Shown in pieces: positions 8,336 through 16,172 of a DNA stretch of 64,000 nucleotides. The stretch is from Olivibacter sp. XZL3 (GTDB lineage Bacteria; Bacteroidota; Bacteroidia; Sphingobacteriales; Sphingobacteriaceae): NCBI RefSeq assembly GCF_004368405.1, contig NZ_SBJH01000010.1:124001-188000 (forward strand), read 5' to 3'. Position numbers and translations under genes: made by a program. Position 1 is the first letter of the stretch. Each line of letters starts with the position of its first letter. The notes below the pieces were generated by a model that saw only the letters and a list, made by a program, of their open reading frames with translations, did no database searches and had not been told where the DNA came from.

Positions 8336-9760
8336 ATGCGTGTAATTCATTTTGCGGCAGAGTGCTTTCCTGTGGCCAAAGTGGGCGGCTTGGCAGATGT
8401 ATTGGGGGCGTTGCCGAAATATCAGCGAAAACAGGGAATCGAAGCCATGGTTGTGATGCCCTTTTACGACAAACCTTTCGTACGGGATCATGCCTTTGAG
8501 GTATTGAATGAGGGACATATTGTGCAAGGAGGCTCATCGTATGGGTATAGCGTATTAAGGGAGTCGACAAGTAGTTTGGGTTTTGAGTTGATCCTTGTCA
8601 AAATCCCCGGCCTGCTCGATAGAGAGGAAGTATACAGTTACTCAGACGAGCGGGAACAGTTTCTCGCTTTTCAACATGCTTCGTTAAACTGGTTATGCGT
8701 TAGTTCCCAACGGCCTGATATCATTCACTGCCACGACCACCATGTAGGCTTAATCCCCTTCTATATGGAACATGTAGAGCAATTTAGTTTTTTAAAGGGC
8801 GTGCCTACCGTTGCGACCGTTCATAATGGACAATATCAAGGGTGGATGAGCTGGGATATGGCATCATTGATGCCTGCATTCGATACTTGGAGATGGGGCT
8901 TGCTCGATTGGAACGGACTGATTAATCCCCTGGCAGCGCTGATAAAGTGCAGCTGGGCTTATACAACCGTTTCAACAGGTTATTTGGATGAATTATTTAA
9001 AAAAGCAAATGGCTTGGAAGCTCTTTTTCAAGCAGAACGCGCCAAGGCCTATGGTATTGTTAACGGCATAGATACCGATATCTGGAACACTTCGAGCGAC
9101 CCGATGCTTGATACTCATTTTACGCAAGCCTCTGTCAGGAAAGGGAAAGCGTTAAATAAGAAAGCAATATGTGATCAATACGGCCTTGATGAGCGCTTAC
9201 CTTTGTTCGTTTTTATTGGTCGGTTTGCCTTGGAAAAAGGAGCCGATCTATTGCCGCCAGCCCTTCAATCAATTTTTGAACGTTTGGCAGATCAGGTTAA
9301 TTTCTTTGTGCTGGGATCTGGCGACAAAATCATTGAAACGTCATTACTGGAGACTCGTGAACATTTTCCACAACATTTGGCCTTGTTTCTTGGTTATAAT
9401 GAAGAGCTGGCTCACCAAGTTTACGCCGCGGCAGACTTTTTACTGATGCCTTCCCGAGTGGAACCCTGTGGTTTAAATCAATTGTATGCAATGCGCTATG
9501 GAACGGTGCCCGTTGTGCATGCAACAGGAGGGTTGAGGGATACCGTGGTAGATGTTGACGCGGACGGATATGGGGTGTTGTTTGATCATATTACGGCAGA
9601 AGGCATATTGGAGGGAGTTGAAAGGGCATTGAAGTACTGGAACAACGTGGGTTTGAAAGAACAAACAGCCCTGCGAAAGAAATTAATGAAACTCGACTTT
9701 TCGTGGGAAAAGTCGGCAGCCAAATATACAGATTTATATAAAAAACTAATTAATTTATGA
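8336..9760 (+). CDS. glgA: glycogen synthase, ADP-glucose type
   Basis: GT5 retaining glucosyltransferase that extends alpha-1,4-glucan from ADP-glucose. The 474-residue protein has two Rossmann domains. The N-terminal ADP-glucose signature KVGGLADVLGALP starts at Lys15. The C-terminal E-x7-E region is in PSRVEPCGLNQLYAMRYGT. The length is typical. Its stop overlaps the glgC start by 4 bases (ATGA), which indicates translational coupling with the enzyme that makes its substrate. Confidence 0.97.
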   Translation: MRVIHFAAECFPVAKVGGLADVLGALPKYQRKQGIEAMVVMPFYDKPFVRDHAFEVLNEGHIVQGGSSYGYSVLRESTSSLGFELILVKIPGLLDREEVYSYSDEREQFLAFQHASLNWLCVSSQRPDIIHCHDHHVGLIPFYMEHVEQFSFLKGVPTVATVHNGQYQGWMSWDMASLMPAFDTWRWGLLDWNGLINPLAALIKCSWAYTTVSTGYLDELFKKANGLEALFQAERAKAYGIVNGIDTDIWNTSSDPMLDTHFTQASVRKGKALNKKAICDQYGLDERLPLFVFIGRFALEKGADLLPPALQSIFERLADQVNFFVLGSGDKIIETSLLETREHFPQHLALFLGYNEELAHQVYAAADFLLMPSRVEPCGLNQLYAMRYGTVPVVHATGGLRDTVVDVDADGYGVLFDHITAEGILEGVERALKYWNNVGLKEQTALRKKLMKLDFSWEKSAAKYTDLYKKLINL

Positions 9761-11031
9761 CTCCTAAGGTAATATCCATTGTGCTAGGCGGAGGGAGGGG
9801 TTCCCGATTAGCACCTTTAACTGACAAACGGTCAAAACCGGCGGTGCCGATTGCAGGTAAATACCGCTTAGTTGATATTCCGATCTCGAATTGCCTAAAC
9901 TCCGGCTTCAATAGAATATTCGTGTTGACCCAATATAACTCGGCGTCTTTAAACACGCATATCAAGAATACCTATAATTTCAGTGTTTTTAGTAAAGGCT
10001 TTGTTGATATTATCGCCGCTGAGCAGACGATTGAGGGAGATAAATGGTTTCAAGGGACAGCAGACGCCGTGCGGCATTCTTTACGTTATATGGTGAATCA
10101 TGACTACGATTTCATCCTGATTTTGTCTGGTGACCAGTTGTATCAGATCGATTTTCAGGAGATGATTGAGTTCCATATAAGCAAAAAGGCAGAAATTACC
10201 ATTGCTACAATTCCGGTTAACGCGAAAGATGCCACCTCATTCGGTATATTGAAATCGGATGAGGAGGGGAATATCACCTCGTTTACAGAGAAACCCAAAA
10301 CCGAGCTACTTGTTGATTGGAGTTCTGAGGTAAGTGATGAAATGAAAGAAGCAGGACGCGTGTACCTCGCTTCCATGGGGATTTATGTCTTCAGTAAAGG
10401 TGTATTAAACGATTTGCTAACGCAGAATCAGGGCTTAGATTTTGGGAAGGAACTCATTCCTGATGCGATTACCGACCAGAAAAAGGTGATCAGTTATCAG
10501 TACGACGGGTATTGGACGGACATCGGTAATATCGACTCTTTCTTTGAAGCCAATATCGGTCTTACGGACGAAATACCAGCTTTCAATTTATTCGACAAAC
10601 AAAGCATTTTTACCCGCCCGCGCATGTTGCCTCCTTCGAAAATAGCTGCAACGACGCTTTATAATGCTATTGTAGCAGAAGGCTGTATTATTGCTGCCAA
10701 AGAAATCGAACGGTCTGTGATTGGTGTGCGTTCGCGCGTCGGAAGGGGTACGGTTATTAAGAATACCTACATGATGGGAAGTGACTTCTATCAGAACCTG
10801 GAAGAATTGGAAGACGCTAAGCGGAATAACAAACCTATTGTGGGCGTTGGTGAAGATTGCCATATTGATACCGCCATTTTAGATAAAAGTTGCTCTATAG
10901 GTAATAATGTGCAGATTAAGGGAGGGGCACATTTACCGGATGGCGACTTCGATACCTATACCGTGAAGGATGGCATTGTTGTTATTAGGAAACGCGCCGT
11001 TATTCCCGATAACACCGTTATCGGTGGTTAA
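9757..11031 (+). CDS. glgC: glucose-1-phosphate adenylyltransferase
   Basis: Makes ADP-glucose from ATP and glucose-1-phosphate, the regulated entry step to glycogen. The 424-residue protein begins with the nucleotidyltransferase signature LGGGRGSRLAPLTDKRSKPA and continues with GKYRLVDIPISNCLNSG. The C-terminal third is a left-handed beta-helix with hexapeptide-like repeats (about 300-424), as in other GlgC proteins. It overlaps glgA by 4 bases and is followed 36 bp later by a strong terminator, so it ends the glycogen operon. Confidence 0.97.
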   Translation: MTPKVISIVLGGGRGSRLAPLTDKRSKPAVPIAGKYRLVDIPISNCLNSGFNRIFVLTQYNSASLNTHIKNTYNFSVFSKGFVDIIAAEQTIEGDKWFQGTADAVRHSLRYMVNHDYDFILILSGDQLYQIDFQEMIEFHISKKAEITIATIPVNAKDATSFGILKSDEEGNITSFTEKPKTELLVDWSSEVSDEMKEAGRVYLASMGIYVFSKGVLNDLLTQNQGLDFGKELIPDAITDQKKVISYQYDGYWTDIGNIDSFFEANIGLTDEIPAFNLFDKQSIFTRPRMLPPSKIAATTLYNAIVAEGCIIAAKEIERSVIGVRSRVGRGTVIKNTYMMGSDFYQNLEELEDAKRNNKPIVGVGEDCHIDTAILDKSCSIGNNVQIKGGAHLPDGDFDTYTVKDGIVVIRKRAVIPDNTVIGG

Positions 11032-11067
11032 CCAGCCATACGCGTCCAAATCCGCTTTGTAAACTTT

Positions 11068-11118
11068 AAAGTACAAAATATTCGTTAGCATTAACGACTA
11101 TTTTGTACTTTTGTTTTT
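11068..11118 (+). terminator. strong terminator after glgC
   Basis: AAAGTACAAAATA (11068-11080) pairs with TATTTTGTACTTT (11099-11111), with an inner CGTTA/TAACG stem and then a T-rich tail. The A/T symmetry could allow weak function in both directions. The right arm also contains TACTTTTG (11106-11113), a good TAnnTTTG match, so a promoter for the next genes may overlap the terminator. Confidence 0.8.
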
Positions 11119-11120
11119 TA

Positions 11121-11282
11121 ATGGAAGTTCCTCAAACCGTACTGCATTTCTTAGTAGGTTTTATAGCCGTTCCGGTTATACTAAAACAGTTTTTCCCTTT
11201 CCCCGTTGTCGTCCGACCTTCCTATGAAGGCATTGACAGCCTATATTTATACTTCAAAAATCGTTTTGTTTTACATGGATAA
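11121..11282 (+). CDS. possible 53-residue hydrophobic peptide, coupled to next gene
   Basis: An ATG at 11121, 7 bases after a TACTTTTG box, opens a 53-codon frame starting MEVPQTVLHFLVGFIAVPVI. Residues about 6-26 are hydrophobic, so it may be a small membrane peptide. It overlaps the start of the dihydroorotase-like gene by 8 bases, which would allow coupled translation. I do not recognise it. It could also be chance: a leader this close to the promoter would be nearly leaderless. Confidence 0.3.
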   Translation: MEVPQTVLHFLVGFIAVPVILKQFFPFPVVVRPSYEGIDSLYLYFKNRFVLHG

Positions 11283-12546
11283 AATATTGATAAAATCTGC
11301 CACTTTAGCGTTTCCAGGTCATGAAAAGGATGGCCAGATGATAGATGTTCTCATCTACCGGGGCGTTGTCGATACAATAGGCGATAAGAATACGCTGAAC
11401 GATGAAGAAGCAGTGATTATTGATGCTCATGGGCATTACCTTGCTCCTGGTTTTTTCGATTTGAATGCAAACCTGGGAGAACCCGGTTTAGAAACCAAGG
11501 AAACCATTATGAGTGGTTGTGGGGCGGCGGCCGCAGGCGGCTTTACCGGACTGGCAATGCAACCGAATACAGAGCCTGCCCTTCATAGCAGGGGAGAAAT
11601 CGCGATGGTTGTCAATATTGCTAAGGATAACCTGGTATCGCTTCATCCCGTTGGCGCAATAAGCAAAGAAAGATCTGGTAATGACCTCGCAGAGCTTTAC
11701 GATATGAAACTGGCCGGGGCTATTGCTTTCTCGAATGGGAACAAGAGTATCCAGCAGGCCGGGCTGATGAGCAGGGCCTTACTATATTGCAAGGGATTTA
11801 ATGCGTTGGTCATGTCGTATGCAGAAGATGCCTCCATTGCCAACCATGCGAAGATGAATGAAGGTGTAGTGAGCACCTATTTGGGCATGAAGGGCAATCC
11901 CTCCCTTGCCGAGGAACTAATGGTAGCAAGAGACTTGTCGCTTGCCAGTTATCACGAAACGGCCATTCACTTTAGTACAATCAGTACAAAAGGAAGTGTT
12001 TCCCTCATCAGGGAAGCGAAGAAAAAGGGGATAGCGGTAACCTGCGACGTGGCTGCGCATCATTTGGTGTTAACCGACCAAGAGGTTGCGGGATTCGATA
12101 GCAACTATAAAGTTAGTCCGCCATTAAGAACAGCGGACGACGTGCACGCCTTAAAAGAAGGGCTGTTGGATGGCACGATCGATGCGGTGGTTTCGCAGCA
12201 TACGCCACATGAAGTCGAGTTTAAACGGGTTGAGTTTGAAATTGCAAAAAATGGTATGATCGGCCTGCAAACCGTACTGCCCTTGTTATTGAAAGCCGAA
12301 TTGCCGATCAGTTTAATTGTACAAAAGATAGCGATCAGCCCCCGGAAGATATTAAATCTCCCAATGCCCGCCTTCAATGTAGGAGCCGCAGCCAATTTAG
12401 TGTTGTTTAATCCGAAAGAAAGTTGGACTTTTGACGAACGGACGAACCACTCCAAGTCGAACAACAGTCCTTTTTACGGGACGACGTTAACGGGTAGGGT
12501 AAGTCTTGTTATAAATAACAACAAAGTATATAGTAATCTAAATTAA
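11275..12546 (+). CDS. dihydroorotase-like protein lacking metal ligands
   Basis: Amidohydrolase-fold homologue of class I dihydroorotase, 423 residues from the ATG at 11275. That start is preferred because it begins at the conserved DKILIKSATL strand; an upstream in-frame start at 11206 would add 23 unusual residues. The active site is degenerate. The HxH metal motif is Asn64-Ala-Asn66 in FDLNANLGEPG, the HCED motif is YAED, the HVST histidine is replaced in FSTISTKGS, and the catalytic Asp of TDHAPH is Gln in SQHTPHE. It is therefore probably a non-catalytic paralogue, comparable in principle to PyrC-prime proteins that support aspartate transcarbamoylase. No other pyrimidine gene is nearby. 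Confidence 0.85.
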   Translation: MDKILIKSATLAFPGHEKDGQMIDVLIYRGVVDTIGDKNTLNDEEAVIIDAHGHYLAPGFFDLNANLGEPGLETKETIMSGCGAAAAGGFTGLAMQPNTEPALHSRGEIAMVVNIAKDNLVSLHPVGAISKERSGNDLAELYDMKLAGAIAFSNGNKSIQQAGLMSRALLYCKGFNALVMSYAEDASIANHAKMNEGVVSTYLGMKGNPSLAEELMVARDLSLASYHETAIHFSTISTKGSVSLIREAKKKGIAVTCDVAAHHLVLTDQEVAGFDSNYKVSPPLRTADDVHALKEGLLDGTIDAVVSQHTPHEVEFKRVEFEIAKNGMIGLQTVLPLLLKAELPISLIVQKIAISPRKILNLPMPAFNVGAAANLVLFNPKESWTFDERTNHSKSNNSPFYGTTLTGRVSLVINNNKVYSNLN

Positions 12547-12550
12547 CGTT

Positions 12551-13222
12551 ATGGACTCACGTATTGAGAAAGCACTAATAGCCGCAGTTACTACCTTTAA
12601 TAAGGTGAGCGGAATTAACGAAAATCAGTTTCAAGCGGCCTTGGTGGACGTTTTCAACAGCGAAGAGAGCTATATGCAAAAAGTAGCGTTATTGGACGAC
12701 TGTTTCGATTCAAATCCTTCCTACGAGGATTTAAGAGAAATTATGTTTGATCTCTTATTGATGAACTTTTTCGCTGCCGACGTTGAAAAGCTGGAAGAGG
12801 ATTATCTGGAGTCGGAGGAATGGGAAGATATCGAGGAACAGACGATCGATAGAGGGACGGAACTGCTCAATTTATTGCTCTATCTAAGGGAGTGTGCAGA
12901 TGAAGAGATTGAACCCGAACTGGATGACTTTCTAAAGGAATTTTTGTTAGTGGACGAGGATGAATTTCAGGATGAACATCGTATCTATGAACCGATGATC
13001 GCCAATCAGATGTTGGTAGACAGCAGTTACGAGGAAATAAGTCGCGTTGCCGCCAAACTGGATGATCAGCAAGAGCTCGCCGACATATTTTATCCGATTA
13101 TGAGTTTCTTTGCTGAGCAAAATCCGTCTGAGCATCAATTTGCTGAATACTTAAAAGCAAGCGCCAATACTGCTGTCGATGCGGCTATTTATGCGCTTGT
13201 GATTGCTTACAACAAATACTAA
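12551..13222 (+). CDS. acidic hypothetical protein
   Basis: A 223-residue protein very rich in Asp and Glu, especially between residues 75 and 145, predicted largely helical, with no signal peptide or membrane segment. I do not recognise a family. It starts 4 bp after the dihydroorotase-like gene and ends 6 bp before the DUF4199 gene, so it is surely part of that operon. The tight spacing and normal codon use support a real gene. A soluble partner for the neighbouring membrane or pseudoenzyme protein is possible but only inferred. Confidence 0.8.
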   Translation: MDSRIEKALIAAVTTFNKVSGINENQFQAALVDVFNSEESYMQKVALLDDCFDSNPSYEDLREIMFDLLLMNFFAADVEKLEEDYLESEEWEDIEEQTIDRGTELLNLLLYLRECADEEIEPELDDFLKEFLLVDEDEFQDEHRIYEPMIANQMLVDSSYEEISRVAAKLDDQQELADIFYPIMSFFAEQNPSEHQFAEYLKASANTAVDAAIYALVIAYNKY

Positions 13223-13228
13223 ACCGAA

Positions 13229-13813
13229 ATGGAGAACAACAGTTTATTACGGAAAGAAGGAGCTATTTTGGGCATCACGTTGGGTATACTTATGTTGGTG
13301 CTAACCATCCTGCCTATGTATTATTACGCGTCTAGCTCTTCTTTTTGGATGGTTATTATCGGTCCGGTAATCACTGGCTTTTTTCTTCCTTTGATTCTGG
13401 CCGTTTTATTTACATTCCAGCTTAGAAAAAAGGTGGGCGGATATTGGAGCTTTAAACAAGCCGTGATAGCGGTTTTCTCTATGCTGTTTGTAGCAAGTCT
13501 CATTTCGACTATTTCAGGATTCGTTTTTGAGAAATATGTAGAACCGGATATGCGCGAACGTTATATGCGCAATATTGCGAATAACTCCATTGAATACATG
13601 GAGAAGTCGGGCGCTAATGCCGAGCAGATTGATGCACAACTAGAAAAAATAGACGAACAAATCGAAAACACGGGAGAGGCGAACCTCAGTAACACACTGC
13701 GCGGTTTAGCTATTTCCACTATTGTCGTCTTTGTTATCGCCTTAATATTCGGTGCGCTGTTCAAAAAGGAACGGCCGGTTTTCCAACCTATTTCTGAAGA
13801 ACCGCAGGAATAA
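13229..13813 (+). CDS. DUF4199 family membrane protein
   Basis: A 194-residue integral membrane protein with four predicted segments: two near the N-terminus (about 12-32 and 37-62), one at about 74-97 and one near the C-terminus (about 157-178). Between the last two is a charged helix of about 50 residues. The layout matches DUF4199 proteins, which are common in Bacteroidota and often sit next to family 2 glycosyltransferases, as here. No catalytic residues are known for the family. It may serve in envelope glycolipid assembly together with the glycosyltransferase 36 bp downstream (inference). Confidence 0.75.
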   Translation: MENNSLLRKEGAILGITLGILMLVLTILPMYYYASSSSFWMVIIGPVITGFFLPLILAVLFTFQLRKKVGGYWSFKQAVIAVFSMLFVASLISTISGFVFEKYVEPDMRERYMRNIANNSIEYMEKSGANAEQIDAQLEKIDEQIENTGEANLSNTLRGLAISTIVVFVIALIFGALFKKERPVFQPISEEPQE

Positions 13814-13849
13814 CATTTTAACAACTGGCTTAGTAAAGTTTATTTAGAC

Positions 13850-14800
13850 ATGGATATATCTATCGTCATACCTTTGTACAACGAAGTGGAGTCTTTACCT
13901 GAATTGATGGCTTGGATTAAGCGTGTTAATGAGGAGAACGGCTTTACTTATGAGGTGATCATGATAGACGATGGGAGCACGGACGGATCGTGGGAAGAAA
14001 TCGTAGCGCTTAAATCGATATACCCGGAAATTTATGCCATTAAGTTTAGGCGCAACTACGGAAAATCTGCAGCATTGAATGTAGGCTTTGCCGCCGCCTC
14101 GGGTGATGTCGTCATCACGATGGATGCCGACTTACAAGACAGCCCGGACGAGATACCGAGTCTCTTCCGTCGCATAAAGGGAGAAAAACTCGATTTGCTT
14201 TCTGGTTACAAGCAGAAAAGGCATGATCCGTTGAGTAAAACCGTACCAACCAAGCTCTTCAATGCGGTGACGCGTAAGGTATCCGGAATAGAAAATTTGC
14301 ACGACTTTAACTGCGGATTAAAAGCCTACCGAAAAGACGTCGTTAAAAACATTGAAGTTTATGGTGAGATGCACCGTTATATTCCCGTTATTGCAAAATG
14401 GGCTGGCTTTACAAAAATTGAAGAACAGGTTGTAAAGCACTACCCAAGGAAGTACGGAACAACCAAATTTGGCTTTAGCCGCTTTGTAAACGGTTTTCTC
14501 GATCTGTTGTCGATCTTTTTTGTAGGCAAGTTTAGCAAAAGGCCGATGCATTTTTTTGGCAGCTTGGGCGTGCTAAGCTTTATGGGCGGTTTTATCATCA
14601 CCCTGTGGCTGATTATGGATAAATTGATCAGTATATCGAAAGGCACAGTTTACCGCAATGTAACGGATCAACCCTTGTTTTATATTGCGCTTGTCGCGAT
14701 CATTGTGGGTACTCAATTGTTTCTAACTGGCTTTATCGCTGAATTAGTGTCGCGGAACGCGCAAGACAGAAATAATTATCAAATAGAAAAAGTGATCTAA
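13850..14800 (+). CDS. polyprenyl-phosphate glycosyltransferase, GT2, GtrB/DPM1-like
   Basis: A 316-residue family 2 glycosyltransferase with the fold DISIVIPLYNE at the start, the DDGSTDGS segment and the nucleotide/metal motif MDADLQDSPDE. Two C-terminal membrane segments (about 232-256 and 276-298) follow the catalytic domain. This build is typical of enzymes that load a sugar onto undecaprenyl phosphate at the inner membrane. It lies in the operon after the DUF4199 gene. Sugar and final acceptor are unknown. Confidence 0.9.
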   Translation: MDISIVIPLYNEVESLPELMAWIKRVNEENGFTYEVIMIDDGSTDGSWEEIVALKSIYPEIYAIKFRRNYGKSAALNVGFAAASGDVVITMDADLQDSPDEIPSLFRRIKGEKLDLLSGYKQKRHDPLSKTVPTKLFNAVTRKVSGIENLHDFNCGLKAYRKDVVKNIEVYGEMHRYIPVIAKWAGFTKIEEQVVKHYPRKYGTTKFGFSRFVNGFLDLLSIFFVGKFSKRPMHFFGSLGVLSFMGGFIITLWLIMDKLISISKGTVYRNVTDQPLFYIALVAIIVGTQLFLTGFIAELVSRNAQDRNNYQIEKVI

Positions 14801-14818
14801 GTTAGCTGTTCTTTTTAT

Positions 14819-15811
14819 ATGCTTTTTTTTTCCATCGTTATACCTTTATATAACCGGCCACAAGAGATAGACGAACTTCTCTTTACCTTGGTGCAGCAAG
14901 ACTACCCTAAGTTTGAGGTACTCGTAATCGAAGATGGGTCATCGTCAGATGCACGGGAGATTGTTGCTCGTTACGAGGACAGGCTCGATCTTCATTACCA
15001 TTTTAAACCGAATGAAGGGCAAGGATTCAGTCGGAATTTTGGTTTTGAGCGAGCGAAAGGAGATTACTTCATTGTATTCGATTCCGATTGTTTGATTCCA
15101 GCGAACTACCTTCGATTGGTTAACGATTATCTGTCGACTCATCCATTGGATGCCTATGGAGGGCCTGATGCTGCACATGCCTCTTTTACACCGGTTCAGA
15201 AAGCGATCAGTTACTCGATGACTTCACCCTTTACTACGGGCGGAATCAGGGGGAACAAGAAGCATATCGGACCGTTCCATCCACGGAGTTTCAATATGGG
15301 TATTTCACGAAGCGTTTGGGAAACTGTGGGCGGGTATAAATTGACCAGATTGGGGGAGGATATAGAATATAGCATTCGGATTCAAAGAGCCGGATTCAAA
15401 ATCGGCTTGATACCGGAAGCGGTGGTTTATCATAAGCGAAGAACAGACTTTAGCCAGTTTTATAAGCAATTGCATTTTTTTGGAAGAGCTAGAATTAATA
15501 TTTACAAACATTTTCCATCGGAATTAAAGTTGGTGCATTTCTTTCCGGCACTTTTTACGCTCTTTTTTTTCTTCACGCTGGGATTAAACTTGTTGGAAGG
15601 GCTTTTTTTGTGGCGGCTGTCATGTACGCAATGGTGTAATTTCCTACTTATCGCGTACATTTTATTGCTTTTTTTTCACGGATGGTGGCAAACAAAATCG
15701 CCAAAAATTGCGGGTTTAGCCGTGATCGCGGCGTTTATCCAATTGATAGCTTATGGAATCGGATTTATGCAAGACTTTTGGAAGAGAGTGATCTTGGCCA
15801 AGCAGCGCTAA
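14819..15811 (+). CDS. family 2 glycosyltransferase with C-terminal membrane segments
   Basis: A 330-residue GT2 enzyme: FFSIVIPLYNRPQEI, VIEDGSSSD and the metal-binding DSDCLIP lie in the first 110 residues, and LGEDIEYSIRIQRAG corresponds to the ED acceptor-site motif. Two or three hydrophobic segments close the protein (about 243-262, 274-292 and 298-318). It follows the other glycosyltransferase by 18 bp. The two probably act in one surface-glycan or glycolipid pathway. The gene converges on the response regulator, leaving only 4 bp between stops. Confidence 0.88.
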   Translation: MLFFSIVIPLYNRPQEIDELLFTLVQQDYPKFEVLVIEDGSSSDAREIVARYEDRLDLHYHFKPNEGQGFSRNFGFERAKGDYFIVFDSDCLIPANYLRLVNDYLSTHPLDAYGGPDAAHASFTPVQKAISYSMTSPFTTGGIRGNKKHIGPFHPRSFNMGISRSVWETVGGYKLTRLGEDIEYSIRIQRAGFKIGLIPEAVVYHKRRTDFSQFYKQLHFFGRARINIYKHFPSELKLVHFFPALFTLFFFFTLGLNLLEGLFLWRLSCTQWCNFLLIAYILLLFFHGWWQTKSPKIAGLAVIAAFIQLIAYGIGFMQDFWKRVILAKQR

Positions 15812-15815
15812 AAAT

Positions 15816-16172
15816 CTATTCGAGGGCGAGGATCTTACGATTTAAATCTTCTATACTGAAAGGTTTTGCGATATAATCGTCTGCTCCGGCCTCCAAAGCG
15901 ATTTGCTCACTTTCTCTGCTCGCTGAAAACATAATAATGGGCAAACGCGCAGTTTCTTTATTGCTTTTTAGGATCCGGACAATTTCATCTCCCATCAGGA
16001 AAGGCATCCAAATATCTATTAAGAGCAAATCTGGCTTTTCTTCTGCTATCCGGGGTAATAAATGCATGCTATTAGGTTCTAACAACACGTGATATCCGTA
16101 ACTTTCCAATAATAGGCCGGTAATATCTAATATGCCTTCATCGTCGTCACATATCATTATTGTCTTTATCAT
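15816..16172 (-). CDS. single-domain response regulator of the LOV kinase
   Basis: A receiver-only protein of 118 residues from the ATG at 16172; an alternative start three codons upstream is possible. The acidic pocket is in ICDDDEG, the phospho-acceptor is Asp53 in LLIDIWMPFLMGDE and the conserved Lys is in AKPFS. There is no output domain, so it must act by protein-protein contact or as a phosphate relay. It overlaps the end of the LOV histidine kinase by 26 bases, so the two are translated from one message and are most likely cognate. Confidence 0.9.
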   Translation of the reverse strand: MIKTIMICDDDEGILDITGLLLESYGYHVLLEPNSMHLLPRIAEEKPDLLLIDIWMPFLMGDEIVRILKSNKETARLPIIMFSASRESEQIALEAGADDYIAKPFSIEDLNRKILALE

